The notes under the pieces: model-generated | The model's database searches: none | The model's input: the letters and a program-made list of their open reading frames with translations, nothing else | What the model was told of the DNA's origin: nothing | Shown here: piece by piece, positions 14,108-21,219 of the stretch | Layout of the letters: each line of letters opens with the position of its first letter | How positions within the stretch are numbered: the stretch's first letter is position 1 | Origin: Acidobacteriota bacterium | Lineage (GTDB): Bacteria; Acidobacteriota; Thermoanaerobaculia; UBA5066 | NCBI GenBank assembly: GCA_016716715.1 | Contig: JADJVE010000018.1 | Location: 1 to 24,654 of the forward strand | Length of the DNA: 24,654 nt | Direction: 5' to 3' | Position numbers and translations under genes: made by a program

Positions 14108-14983
14108 ATGGGCGCCTTCGTTCGGTTTTCGTTACTCGCCGCCGCGATCGTGTCGTTCGCGCCTGCGGCCCGCGCGCAGGTGCGCGCGCCGCTCCCCGCC
14201 TCGCCGGCCCCCGTGCCGTTCTCCCCGGCGCCTCTCCCGTCCCACGTCCCTGCCCCGGCGTCCGTGATGTGGATTGGCGCCCATCCCGACGACGAGGCGA
14301 TCGCGGCCCCGCTTCTCGCGCGCTGGTGCCGCGACGGGCGCGCGCGCTGCTCCTTCCTGATCGCCACGCGCGGCGAGAAGGGCCCGTGCCTTCTCCCGGC
14401 GGGCTGCCTGCCCGACCTCGCGACGGTCCGAAGCGCGGAGGCGGCGGCATCGGCGGAGTTCTTCGGCGCGGATCTGATCCTCCTCTCGCTGCCGGACGGC
14501 GGAGGCGCCACAGCTCCTCCGTGGGCGCCCGGCACGCCGCGCGGGGCCGACCTCGCCGCGACGCTCGCCGCGTTCATTCGCGCGGAGGCGCCCGAGATCG
14601 TCCTCACGTTCGACCCGCGCCACGGGACGACCTGTCACCCGGACCACCGCGCCGTCGCGGATCTCGCCCTCGAAGCCGTGGTCCTGCTGAGCGCGCCGCC
14701 CCGCGTCTATCTCCTCGAGACCCGCGTAACGATCGATACCGAGGCGATCGCGTTCCACTTCGCGCCCGCGGCGCCGGGAACGATCCGTTTCGACGCGACC
14801 ACCCCGCTCGCATCGACGGCCGGCCCGGCCTGGAACGCGATCGAATCCGACATGGAGCGCCACCCGAGCCAGTTCGACGCCGCGTGGCGGGCGGCCGTCT
14901 CGCACGTCCCCGAGAGCGACCGCGCCGTCTTCCTCGCGCCCGCGGCCGAGATCCTCCGGAAGACCGTGTCGGCCTGCCCGTAG
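14108..14983 (+). CDS. Secreted PIG-L/LmbE family deacetylase
   Basis: 291 residues from ATG 14108. The signal peptide 'MGAFVRFSLLAAAIVSFAPA' ends near ARA-QV and is followed by a Pro-rich linker. The catalytic domain has the zinc motif 'IGAHPDDEAIAAPLLARWC' (His, Asp, Asp) and the second zinc ligand in 'TCHPDHRAVADLAL', with 'TRGEKG' between. These enzymes remove N-acyl groups from GlcNAc-containing or related substrates; an exported version probably acts on cell-wall or extracellular sugars, but the substrate is not determined by these motifs. Three Cys pairs could form disulfides, consistent with export. Divergent from the toxin-antitoxin operon and tail-to-tail with the DUF1569 gene. Confidence 0.87.
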   Translation: MGAFVRFSLLAAAIVSFAPAARAQVRAPLPASPAPVPFSPAPLPSHVPAPASVMWIGAHPDDEAIAAPLLARWCRDGRARCSFLIATRGEKGPCLLPAGCLPDLATVRSAEAAASAEFFGADLILLSLPDGGGATAPPWAPGTPRGADLAATLAAFIRAEAPEIVLTFDPRHGTTCHPDHRAVADLALEAVVLLSAPPRVYLLETRVTIDTEAIAFHFAPAAPGTIRFDATTPLASTAGPAWNAIESDMERHPSQFDAAWRAAVSHVPESDRAVFLAPAAEILRKTVSACP

Positions 14984-14998
14984 CGCCGCGGCTCGGTT

Positions 14999-15451
14999 CT
15001 ACGCCCCGAACTGCCTGAGATGGTGGTCGAGGTGCTTGTACATGAGCACGCCCCACTCGTCGCCCGTCATCCTTCCGAAGAACGAGTGAATGCGGCCGTC
15101 CGCGGCACGGGCGCCCGCGTCACAGAAGCGCGCCGCCACCGCGACGAGCCGCGCCTTCTCCTTCTCGAAGTCCCGCGGGTCGGAGACGACGAACGTCGGG
15201 TCCGTCGGAGAGTTCTTCGAAAGGGGCTCCGTTCCGTGAAGGAACTTCTTCTTGACGAACGGGGCCAGCACCTTGCCGATGAAAGCCTGCGTCTTCGGGA
15301 CGTCGCCGGCGGCAACCTCCAGCGCGATCGCGCAGCGCGCGCACATCTGTGCGGGGTTCATCTTCCCCCACAGGCGCGCCGCGTCCGGCCGCAGCCCGTC
15401 GAGGCGGTCGAGCAGCTCCCGGCGGTCGGACGACTCGAAGAAACTCTTCAT
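14999..15451 (-). CDS. DUF1569 (DinB-like) family protein
   Basis: 150 residues, full length for the family. Recognised by 'LWGKMNPAQMCARCAIALEV' (DUF1569 proteins have W..M...QM..H), the central 'PKTQAFIGKVLAPFVKKKFL', and the closing 'MTGDEWGVLMYKHLDHHLRQ', with His residues where DinB-fold proteins place metal ligands. The usual His after QM is Cys-Ala-Arg-Cys here, a deviation at a potential metal-ligand site. DinB-like four-helix bundles include thiol-dependent transferases, but DUF1569 has no settled function. Cytoplasmic. Divergent from ndk across 68 bp. Confidence 0.82.
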   Translation of the reverse strand: MKSFFESSDRRELLDRLDGLRPDAARLWGKMNPAQMCARCAIALEVAAGDVPKTQAFIGKVLAPFVKKKFLHGTEPLSKNSPTDPTFVVSDPRDFEKEKARLVAVAARFCDAGARAADGRIHSFFGRMTGDEWGVLMYKHLDHHLRQFGA

Positions 15452-15457
15452 TCCGGA

Positions 15458-15463
15458 AGCCTA
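15458..15463 (-). promoter_or_regulatory. -10 box of the DUF1569 gene
   Basis: TAGGCT (minus strand) ends 6 nt before ATG 15451, a leaderless arrangement with no Shine-Dalgarno. Confidence 0.35.
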
Positions 15464-15503
15464 TGCAAGACCGCCGGCGACGGCAAGCGACGCCCCGCCC
15501 GCG

Positions 15504-15509
15504 TATACT
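15504..15509 (+). promoter_or_regulatory. -10 box of ndk
   Basis: TATACT, one base from TATAAT, ends 10 nt before the ndk ATG. The expected start site leaves a leader of about 3 nt. No Shine-Dalgarno and no clear -35. Confidence 0.5.
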
Positions 15510-15519
15510 CCGCGGCCGC

Positions 15520-15933
15520 ATGGAAAAAACATTCGCCATCATCAAGCCTGACGCCGTCGAGTCGAAGAACGCCGGGAAGATCCTTTCGCGCATCGAAGCG
15601 GAGGGCTTCCGGGTCGTCGCCTTCAAACGCCACAACATCACGAAGGCCGAAGCCGAGTCGTTCTACGGAGAGCACGCGGCCAAGGGCTTCTTCTCCGCCC
15701 TCGTCGCCTACATGACGTCGGGGCCCGTCTACGTCGCCGTCCTCGATCGCGACAATGGCGTCGCCCACTGGCGCGCCACGATGGGCGCGACGGACCCGGG
15801 CAAGGCCGACGCCGGAACGATCCGCAAGGAGTTCGGCCAGTCGATCGAGCGCAACGCGGTGCACGGCTCGGCGAACCCCGCCGACGCGGCCCGCGAAGTG
15901 ACGTTCTTCTTCCCCGCCATCGATCTGCTCTGA
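15520..15933 (+). CDS. ndk: Nucleoside diphosphate kinase
   Basis: 137 residues, standard length. The ATG at 15520 gives 'MEKTFAIIKPDAVESKNAGK', the canonical N-terminus. The catalytic His lies in 'RNAVHGSANPADAAREVTFF' (the family has NAVHGSD; Ala replaces Asp here). 'WRATMGATDPGKADAGTIRK' carries the nucleotide-binding Arg and the conserved TDP. The enzyme moves gamma-phosphate from ATP to other nucleoside diphosphates via the phospho-His, balancing NTP and dNTP pools in the cytoplasm. Monocistronic, with its own near-leaderless promoter and a strong terminator. Confidence 0.97.
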   Translation: MEKTFAIIKPDAVESKNAGKILSRIEAEGFRVVAFKRHNITKAEAESFYGEHAAKGFFSALVAYMTSGPVYVAVLDRDNGVAHWRATMGATDPGKADAGTIRKEFGQSIERNAVHGSANPADAAREVTFFFPAIDLL

Positions 15934-15945
15934 AACACGACGCGT

Positions 15946-15961
15946 TGTAACGCGCGTCACA
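15946..15961. promoter_or_regulatory. Near-perfect palindrome after ndk
   Basis: TGTAACGC-GCGTCACA matches at 7 of 8 paired positions. It lies between the ndk stop and its terminator and upstream of the VWFA gene. It could be an operator or merely a second hairpin; no evidence decides. Confidence 0.25.
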
Positions 15962-15974
15962 CTTCTAGACCCTC

Positions 15975-16004
15975 GGGGCCGCCGCTGGCGGCCCCTTTGC
16001 TTTT
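15975..16004 (+). terminator. Rho-independent terminator of ndk
   Basis: A perfect 9-bp stem GGGGCCGCC-GCT-GGCGGCCCC (15975-15995) is followed by TTTGCTTTT. Confidence 0.88.
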
Positions 16005-16075
16005 CACATCGCAGAAAGGCGCCGACACTCCCCCGACACTCCCCATTGGACAGCCTCCATCCGGCGCCCGAAACC

Positions 16076-17038
16076 ATGCTGATACAGAGACTTCCGCTTC
16101 TTCAGATGCTCCTCGCGCCCGCCTTGATGCTGGGCGCCGGGGTGTCGGCGCAGGTCTCCACGCCGGCAAAAACGACCAGTTCGGTCTCCGTCGGCTACGT
16201 AATGGTGCCTTTTGTCCTCACGGACCTGAAGGGAAAGCCGGTCGCGGACCTCAAGGAAAAGGACGTCACGCTCCTCGTGGACGGCCAGCCCGTCCAGACG
16301 GACCTCTTCTCGAGGAGCGACGACGCGCCCGTCTCGTTCACGATTCTTCTCGACAGTTCGGGCTCCATGGGCCTCGTCGGCAAGATGGGCGGCGCCCGCG
16401 CCGCGGTGCGCGCGCTCGTCGAGCAGAAGCTGCCGGGCGACGACTTCTCGCTCTACGCCTTCTCTTCGGGGGCCGTCCGCGAAATCGTGCCCTTCACACC
16501 GGACACCGCGAGGCTCCTCGCGGCCGTCGACGCCGTGACGCCCCACGGGCGCACCGCGTTCTACGACGCGCTCGCCCGGATGCCCGACCGCACGCTCCTC
16601 GGGCGGAACGGGTCGCGCGCGATCATCCTTCTCACCGACGGGATCGACAACGCCTCCGAGCTCACGCGAGACGACCTCGCGACGCTCCTCGAGGGCGTCG
16701 ACGTGCCCGTTTATCCGATCGGCCTGCGCTCTCCCGGCGCGCCGCTCGTCCCGCAGCCCGGCGTGACGCCCGAAGCGATGCTCAACCTCGACATCCTTGC
16801 GCACGTCGCGCGCCTCACCGGAGGGCTCCTCTCGATCGTCGACGAACCCACGCAGCTGCCGGCCGCGATCGCACGCGTCGAGAAGGACCTGCGCACGCAG
16901 TACCTCATGGGCTTCACGCCCACGGGCGCGGGGCCGGTCCGCTACCGACGCATCTCATTACGACTTTCAGGCCCCGCAAGACCCGTCCGCGTGAGGGCGG
17001 GCTACCGGGGCACGCTGCCGCCCATCAAGGGCGGCTGA
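16076..17038 (+). CDS. Secreted VWFA domain protein with intact MIDAS
   Basis: 320 residues from ATG 16076; a TTG at 16046 is in frame but would precede the signal peptide. 'MLIQRLPLLQMLLAPALMLG' with cleavage near VSA-Q directs export. Residues 30-80 form the small beta domain of VWFA-related proteins ('VPFVLTDLKGKPVADLKEKD', then 'VTLLVDGQP'). The VWA domain carries a full MIDAS: 'DSSGSMG' (Asp93, Ser95, Ser97), Thr161 in 'TAFYDAL', and Asp188 in 'LLTDGIDN'. The ending 'RTQYLMGFTPTGAG...VRVRAGYRG' is the family's standard C-terminus. Metal-dependent protein binding outside the cytoplasm is likely; partner unknown. An OmpA-type lipoprotein gene starts 21 nt after its stop, so the two are probably co-transcribed. 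Unlike the VWFA-like genes at the left end, this one is intact. Confidence 0.9.
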   Translation: MLIQRLPLLQMLLAPALMLGAGVSAQVSTPAKTTSSVSVGYVMVPFVLTDLKGKPVADLKEKDVTLLVDGQPVQTDLFSRSDDAPVSFTILLDSSGSMGLVGKMGGARAAVRALVEQKLPGDDFSLYAFSSGAVREIVPFTPDTARLLAAVDAVTPHGRTAFYDALARMPDRTLLGRNGSRAIILLTDGIDNASELTRDDLATLLEGVDVPVYPIGLRSPGAPLVPQPGVTPEAMLNLDILAHVARLTGGLLSIVDEPTQLPAAIARVEKDLRTQYLMGFTPTGAGPVRYRRISLRLSGPARPVRVRAGYRGTLPPIKGG

Positions 17039-17059
17039 ACAACGGAACAAGGAGGACTC

Positions 17060-17692
17060 ATGAAGGTTCACGTCACTCTCCTCGCGGCCGCCGTCGGCCT
17101 GTCGCTCGTCGGTTGCGCGACGACGACCGACATCGACAAGAAGATCGCCGAGTCGCAGACCAAGACCGACAAGAAGATCGAGTCGGTCGAGACGCAGGTC
17201 GAGCAGCTCCAGGAGGGCCAGAAGGCCACCGCGGGCAAGGTCGACGAGCAGGGCAAGCAGATCGAGCAGCTCGGCCAGTCGGCCAAGGACGCGCTCGCCC
17301 GCGCCCAGGAAGCCCGTGTCCTCGCGAAGGGCAAGATCGTCTTTCAGCAGTCGTTCGCCGAGGACCGCGTCCGCTTCAAGGTCAACTCCTTCGAGCTGAC
17401 GAAGGAAGCGAAATCCGCGCTCGACGAGTTCGCGCAGAAGGTCCTCCTGCTCGACAAGGGCGTGTACCTCGAGATCCAGGGCCACACGGACGACACGGGC
17501 GGCACGGACTACAACGACCAGCTCGGCCAGCAGCGCGCCGAAGCCGTCCGCCGTTACCTCGCCCGGGCGCACAAGCTCCCGCTGGGCCGCATGTCGACGA
17601 TCTCCTACGGCGACACGCTCCCCGTCGAGACGAACAAGACCGCGCTCGGCCGCTCCAAGAACCGCCGCGTCGTGATCGTCGTCCTCGAGTAG
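17060..17692 (+). CDS. OmpA-family peptidoglycan-binding lipoprotein with coiled coil
   Basis: 210 residues. AAGGAGG lies 6 nt before ATG 17060, the strongest Shine-Dalgarno in the window. 'MKVHVTLLAAAVGLSLVGC' has a lipobox with Cys19 as lipid anchor. Residues ~25-85 form a charged, heptad-like coiled coil ('DIDKKIAESQTKTDKKIESV', then 'ETQVEQLQEGQKATAGK'), reminiscent of Lpp-type spacers. Residues ~95-210 are an OmpA_C domain with 'LEIQGHTDDTGGTDYNDQLG', 'QQRAEAVRRYLARAHKL' and 'TALGRSKNRRVVIVVLE', containing the Asp and Arg that bind diaminopimelate in peptidoglycan. It should tether the outer membrane to the wall. Co-transcription with the VWFA gene suggests a shared envelope role, which is inference. 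Confidence 0.92.
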   Translation: MKVHVTLLAAAVGLSLVGCATTTDIDKKIAESQTKTDKKIESVETQVEQLQEGQKATAGKVDEQGKQIEQLGQSAKDALARAQEARVLAKGKIVFQQSFAEDRVRFKVNSFELTKEAKSALDEFAQKVLLLDKGVYLEIQGHTDDTGGTDYNDQLGQQRAEAVRRYLARAHKLPLGRMSTISYGDTLPVETNKTALGRSKNRRVVIVVLE

Positions 17693-17725
17693 AGAACCAG
17701 AAAAAGAAGGACCGGAAGATTCTGC

Positions 17726-17754
17726 AGCGGGCCCTCACGGGCCCGCTGATTTCT
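17726..17754 (+). terminator. Rho-independent terminator after the OmpA-type gene
   Basis: A perfect 9-bp stem AGCGGGCCC-TCAC-GGGCCCGCT (17726-17747) runs directly into GATTTCTT. The palindromic repeat starts at the base following the stem and may supply the T-rich tail. Confidence 0.8.
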
Positions 17755-17783
17755 TAGAAGGGTGTATTTCTTTCTAAGAAATC
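17748..17783 (+). repeat. Short copy of the palindromic repeat, intergenic
   Basis: GATTTCTTAGAA (17748-17759) is a perfect inverse of TTCTAAGAAATC (17772-17783). The first 17 bases are identical to those at 8837-8853. It is only 36 bp, so the long G/C-rich middle of the other copy is absent. It sits between a terminator and the stop of the convergent rluA-type gene and could also serve as that gene's terminator. Confidence 0.7.
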
Positions 17784-17798
17784 TTCTCTCTCTTCCTC

Positions 17799-18695
17799 TT
17801 ACTTCTTCTTTCTTGCCCTCTTCCTCAAATCATCCAGCAGCTTGAGGAAGTCGCCCGGAGGGTCCGCGTCCAGCGAGACCGCCTTGCCTTCCTCGGTCTT
17901 CCACCCGAGGTGCCCTGCGTGGAGCGCCTGGCGCGGGAACGGGACGGGGAACGGCTTGGCCTTGCGGTCGCGATAGACGGAGTCGCCCACGAGGACGTGC
18001 CCTGCGTTCGCGAAGTGGATGCGGATCTGGTGCGTGCGCCCGGTCTTCAGGCGTGCCTCGACGAGCGTCGCGATCCCGAAGCGCTCGAGCACCGTCCACT
18101 CCGTGATCGCCTTCAGGCCCGTCTCGCCGGCCTTCACGACGCCGCGGCGCCGCTCGCCCGGCTCGGCCACGAGGTCCTTGTCGAAGGTGCCGGCGTCCCC
18201 CGTGAGGTCGCCCTCGACGACCGCGCGGTAGCGCCGGTCCATCGTGTGCGCGCGGAGCTGCGCCTGCATTCCGATCAGGCCGCGGCGGCTGCGCGCGAAG
18301 ACGAGGATGCCGGACGTCTCCTTGTCGAGACGGTGAACGATGGACACGTACGTCCGCGCGCCACCCCCGTGCCGCTTCTGGACGTACGTCGAGACGCGCG
18401 CGAGGAGCGTGTCCTTCTCCTTCGCCTCGGTCGGGTGCGTGAGGAGGCCGGACGGCTTGAAGACCGCGATCGCGTCGTCGTCCTCGTAGAGCACCTTGAG
18501 GGCGGTCGCGACACGGCGTTCGATGCGGCGGTCGCGGTCCCACTTCAGGTCGGCGCCCGCGTGCACGAGCGCGCCGGGGTCGTTCACGACGGCGCCGTCC
18601 ACCATGACCTGGCCTTCGATGACGGCGCGCTTCAGCCGGGCGCCCGAAAACTCGGGGTAGCGGGCCCGGAGCGCCGGGACGATGCGGGAGTCCAT
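17799..18695 (-). CDS. RluA-family 23S rRNA/tRNA pseudouridine synthase
   Basis: 298 residues from ATG 18695. The N-terminal S4 RNA-binding domain is seen in 'GARLKRAVIEGQVMVDGAVV' and 'NDPGALVHAGADLKWD' (residues ~20-60). The catalytic domain starts 'VLYEDDDAIAVFKPSGLLTH' and carries the active-site motif 'VHRLDKETSGILVFARS', whose Asp attacks uridine C1'. 'LKTGRTHQIRIHFANAGHVL' and 'LHAGHLGW' are further family motifs. It converts selected uridines to pseudouridine in structured RNA. S4-containing members are RluC/RluD-like, but the target site is not predictable. The C-terminus is a Lys/Arg tail ('DLRKRARKKK'). A GAGG lies upstream of the start. Divergent from the aminopeptidase gene across 38 bp. 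Confidence 0.92.
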   Translation of the reverse strand: MDSRIVPALRARYPEFSGARLKRAVIEGQVMVDGAVVNDPGALVHAGADLKWDRDRRIERRVATALKVLYEDDDAIAVFKPSGLLTHPTEAKEKDTLLARVSTYVQKRHGGGARTYVSIVHRLDKETSGILVFARSRRGLIGMQAQLRAHTMDRRYRAVVEGDLTGDAGTFDKDLVAEPGERRRGVVKAGETGLKAITEWTVLERFGIATLVEARLKTGRTHQIRIHFANAGHVLVGDSVYRDRKAKPFPVPFPRQALHAGHLGWKTEEGKAVSLDADPPGDFLKLLDDLRKRARKKK

Positions 18696-18721
18696 GCCCC
18701 ATCCTCGCACGCCGCGCCGGG

Positions 18722-18727
18722 TAGACT
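18722..18727 (+). promoter_or_regulatory. -10 box of the Xaa-Pro aminopeptidase gene
   Basis: TAGACT ends 6 nt before ATG 18734, so the predicted start site coincides with the start codon. No Shine-Dalgarno is present in the 38-bp divergent region on this side. Confidence 0.45.
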
Positions 18728-18733
18728 CGCGCC

Positions 18734-20011
18734 ATGGCCGAAAGAACCGTCTTCGCGCGCCGCCGGGCGCGTTTCTTCGACTCGATGGGAGAGGGCGTCG
18801 CGCTCCTCTTCGCGGCCCCCGAGGCCGCATTCGGGCACGACGTTCACTACCGCTACCGCCCCGATCCCGACTTCTTCTACCTGACGGGCTTCGCCGAGCC
18901 GGGCGCGACCGCGGTCCTCGACGCGGACGCGAGGACGTTCACGCTTTTCGTCCTGCCCCGGGACCGCGAGCGCGAGACGTGGGAAGGCCGCCGGGCCGGT
19001 CCCGAGGGGGCCGTCAAGACGTTCGGGGCCGACGCGGCGCATCCCGCCCGCGAGCGCGACAAGCGTCTCCCCGACCTCGTGCGCAAGTCGCGCGTCCTCC
19101 ACCACGCCCTCGGTCTCTCGGACGCGAGCGACCGCCTCGTGGCCGGCCTCCTCGCGCGCTTCCGGCGCGAGGCCCGTCACCCGAAGCGCGGCCCCGTGAC
19201 GGTCTCCGACCCGACGGACCTCCTCCACGCGATGCGCCTCGTGAAGTCGCCCGAGGAGATCGCGTTCCTCGAGCGGGCGGCCGCGATCGCCGCATCCGCG
19301 CACCGCGACGCGCAGCGGACCGCGCGGCCCGGCCGGTACGAGTACGAGGTCGAGGCCGCCGTCGACCGGCGCTTCCGGTCGATGGGCGCGAGCGGACCGG
19401 CGTATCCGACGATCGTCGCGTCCGGCGAGAACGCGACGATCCTTCACTATGTCGAGAACTCCCGCCGCATCGCCGCGGGGGACCTCGTCCTCTTGGACGC
19501 GGGCTGCGAATACCGCGGCTATGCCTCCGACGTGACGCGGACGTTTCCGGCCTCGGGGCGCTTCACGCGGCCCCAGGCGCGGCTCTACGGGGCGGTCCTC
19601 GCGGCCCAGCGCGCCGCGATCGCGGCCGTCAGGCCCGGCGCACCGTGGGACGCGCCGCACGAGGCGGCGCGGGCCGTCCTGCTCGACGCGCTGCTCGACC
19701 TCGGCCTCCTGAAGGGCCGGCGCGAGGCGCTGAAGAAGAAGAACGCCGCCCAGCGCTTCGCGCTCCACCACACGTCGCACTGGCTCGGCCTCGACGTGCA
19801 CGACCGCGGGCGCTACCGCGACGAGCGCGGCCGGCCGCGGCCGCTCGAGCCGGGCATGGTTCTGACGATCGAGCCGGGCCTGTACGTACGGCCCGACGAG
19901 GCGCGCGTCCCGAAGGAGTACCTCGGGCTCGGCATCCGAATCGAAGACGACGTCCTCGTGACGGAATCCGCCGCCCGCGTCCTCACGGAGGGCGCGCCGA
20001 AGGCCGGCTGA
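18734..20011 (+). CDS. pepP: Xaa-Pro aminopeptidase (M24B family)
   Basis: 425 residues, normal length. Residues ~1-170 are the AMP_N domain ('VALLFAAPEAAFGHDVHYRY', then 'RPDPDFFYLTGFAEPGA'). The pita-bread catalytic domain begins at 'DLLHAMRLVKSPEEIAFLER'. The dinuclear metal site is complete: Asp in 'LVLLDAGCEY', Asp in 'YASDVTRTFP', His in 'HHTSHWLGLDVHD', Glu in 'VLTIEPGLYV' and Glu in 'GIRIEDDVLV'. It removes N-terminal residues preceding proline, recycling proline-containing peptides in the cytoplasm. No signal peptide. The ATG is supported by the TAGACT box immediately upstream. Stops 10 nt from the convergent IPT-domain gene. Confidence 0.94.
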   Translation: MAERTVFARRRARFFDSMGEGVALLFAAPEAAFGHDVHYRYRPDPDFFYLTGFAEPGATAVLDADARTFTLFVLPRDRERETWEGRRAGPEGAVKTFGADAAHPARERDKRLPDLVRKSRVLHHALGLSDASDRLVAGLLARFRREARHPKRGPVTVSDPTDLLHAMRLVKSPEEIAFLERAAAIAASAHRDAQRTARPGRYEYEVEAAVDRRFRSMGASGPAYPTIVASGENATILHYVENSRRIAAGDLVLLDAGCEYRGYASDVTRTFPASGRFTRPQARLYGAVLAAQRAAIAAVRPGAPWDAPHEAARAVLLDALLDLGLLKGRREALKKKNAAQRFALHHTSHWLGLDVHDRGRYRDERGRPRPLEPGMVLTIEPGLYVRPDEARVPKEYLGLGIRIEDDVLVTESAARVLTEGAPKAG

Positions 20012-20021
20012 TCCGGTTCCT

Positions 20022-21116
20022 TCACTTCCATTTCGTCCCGATCTCTCCCTCGACGAAGACCTTGAGCCAGTAGTAGCAGTGGCAGCCGTCGCCACATAGC
20101 GTGAGCCACGAGACCTCGTGAGTCGCGTGGCTGGTGCCCGCACCCTTGTGCGAGGTCATGAACCAGTTCGTGCTGCCGGCCCCGCGCACCAGCTCCCACG
20201 AGTGAATGACCCAGCCGTTGTGCAGGGTGACCGAGAACTTGTCGACGCCGCCGTCCCCGCCCAGCGGATCCCAGGGGCCGGTGTAGTGCTCGCACTGCGC
20301 CTTGCCCCAGACGTCCACGCACCGGTCGTCGTCGCTCTCCGTGGAGGCGATGCCGACGTAGTCCTTGAACGGAAGGAGAACCACCTCGCGCCCCGCGCGG
20401 TAGGTGATGAACGGGCTCGTCCCCGTCCCGACCTGCGTCTTGACCTGCAGGATTGCCGGCTGCGTCGTAGCGGTCTTGAACGCCGGATGGTCGGCCGGAA
20501 TCTGTCCCGCGACGCCTTTCGGGCTCCACTGAAGACTCCCAACGGGGATCTGCTGGTTCGTCTTCGACAGGACGAGAACGAACTGGCCCGGCGTCGCCGT
20601 GAAGCCGCACCCCGCCACCATGACCCAGCCGCCCGGCGTGATGTTCGAGAGCGGAAACACCGAGTCGACCTTCGGGGCCGGGCAGTCCGGCTGGGGAGGG
20701 TCCGGCTTGGTGGCGAAGGGCGTGGAGACCCGCCGGAACGCCTCCTGCAGCTTCGCGCCGTCGACCTGCAGTTTCGCCGCCGACCGCGTGGCCAGCTCCG
20801 CGTTCAGCTTCGCGAGCTGAGACGCCTCGGCGCCCGCCGCCGGCGCCGCCGACTGGACGTCGGGCTTCGGCTTCCGCCTTCCCGCCGCTTCCAGCTCGGC
20901 CTTCGTCAGCACCCGGCCGTCGGCGAGGCGGATCTTCGCATCGGGCGGAAACAGACGGAACTTCTCCTTCGCCTGTTTCTTGCCGCCAGCGGACAATTCG
21001 GCCTGCGTCACGATTCCGGACGGGGCGGCGCCGCGGGCCGCCTCCGCGGAGATGAGCGCGACCAGCGCCGCCGGGAAGACCACGAAGCGAGCGAATCGGG
21101 GCGTTGCTTTCGGCAT
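20022..21116 (-). CDS. Secreted IPT/TIG-domain protein with Cys-rich C-terminus
   Basis: 364 residues from ATG 21116, where the signal peptide 'MPKATPRFARFVVFPAALVA' begins; the open frame extends upstream but without a leader. A low-complexity, Lys/Arg/Ala-rich part (~residues 30-110) mentions no known domain. Residues ~150-245 resemble an IPT/TIG immunoglobulin-like fold ('KVDSVFPLSNITPGGWVMVA', 'GCGFTATPGQFVLVLS'). The C-terminal ~110 residues form a second domain with many Trp and Cys, including 'DDRCVDVWGKAQCEHYTGPW' and 'LTLCGDGCHCYYWLKVF'; the CxxxCxC cluster could bind metal or form disulfides. I do not recognise that second domain. Exported, probably cell-surface or extracellular. 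Divergent from the ABC permease gene and convergent with pepP. Confidence 0.8.
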   Translation of the reverse strand: MPKATPRFARFVVFPAALVALISAEAARGAAPSGIVTQAELSAGGKKQAKEKFRLFPPDAKIRLADGRVLTKAELEAAGRRKPKPDVQSAAPAAGAEASQLAKLNAELATRSAAKLQVDGAKLQEAFRRVSTPFATKPDPPQPDCPAPKVDSVFPLSNITPGGWVMVAGCGFTATPGQFVLVLSKTNQQIPVGSLQWSPKGVAGQIPADHPAFKTATTQPAILQVKTQVGTGTSPFITYRAGREVVLLPFKDYVGIASTESDDDRCVDVWGKAQCEHYTGPWDPLGGDGGVDKFSVTLHNGWVIHSWELVRGAGSTNWFMTSHKGAGTSHATHEVSWLTLCGDGCHCYYWLKVFVEGEIGTKWK

Positions 21117-21219
21117 GGCGTTTCTACCCTCGGTGGAGGCACTCGACGAATCGCGGCGGAAAGGGCCATCAAACGGGTTGGCGTATTCTGACGGAGAACG
21201 CCCCGAAAGCCCCCTGATC

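Noticed and set aside
16076..17692. VWFA plus OmpA genes as part of a Tol-Pal or type VI locus
   Set aside because: No TolQRAB, TssB/C or other system genes are nearby; only a two-gene envelope operon is supported.
17748..17783. Repeat explained as only a transcription terminator
   Set aside because: It may act as one, but the 17-base identity with a sequence inside the methyltransferase coding region is not explained by termination.
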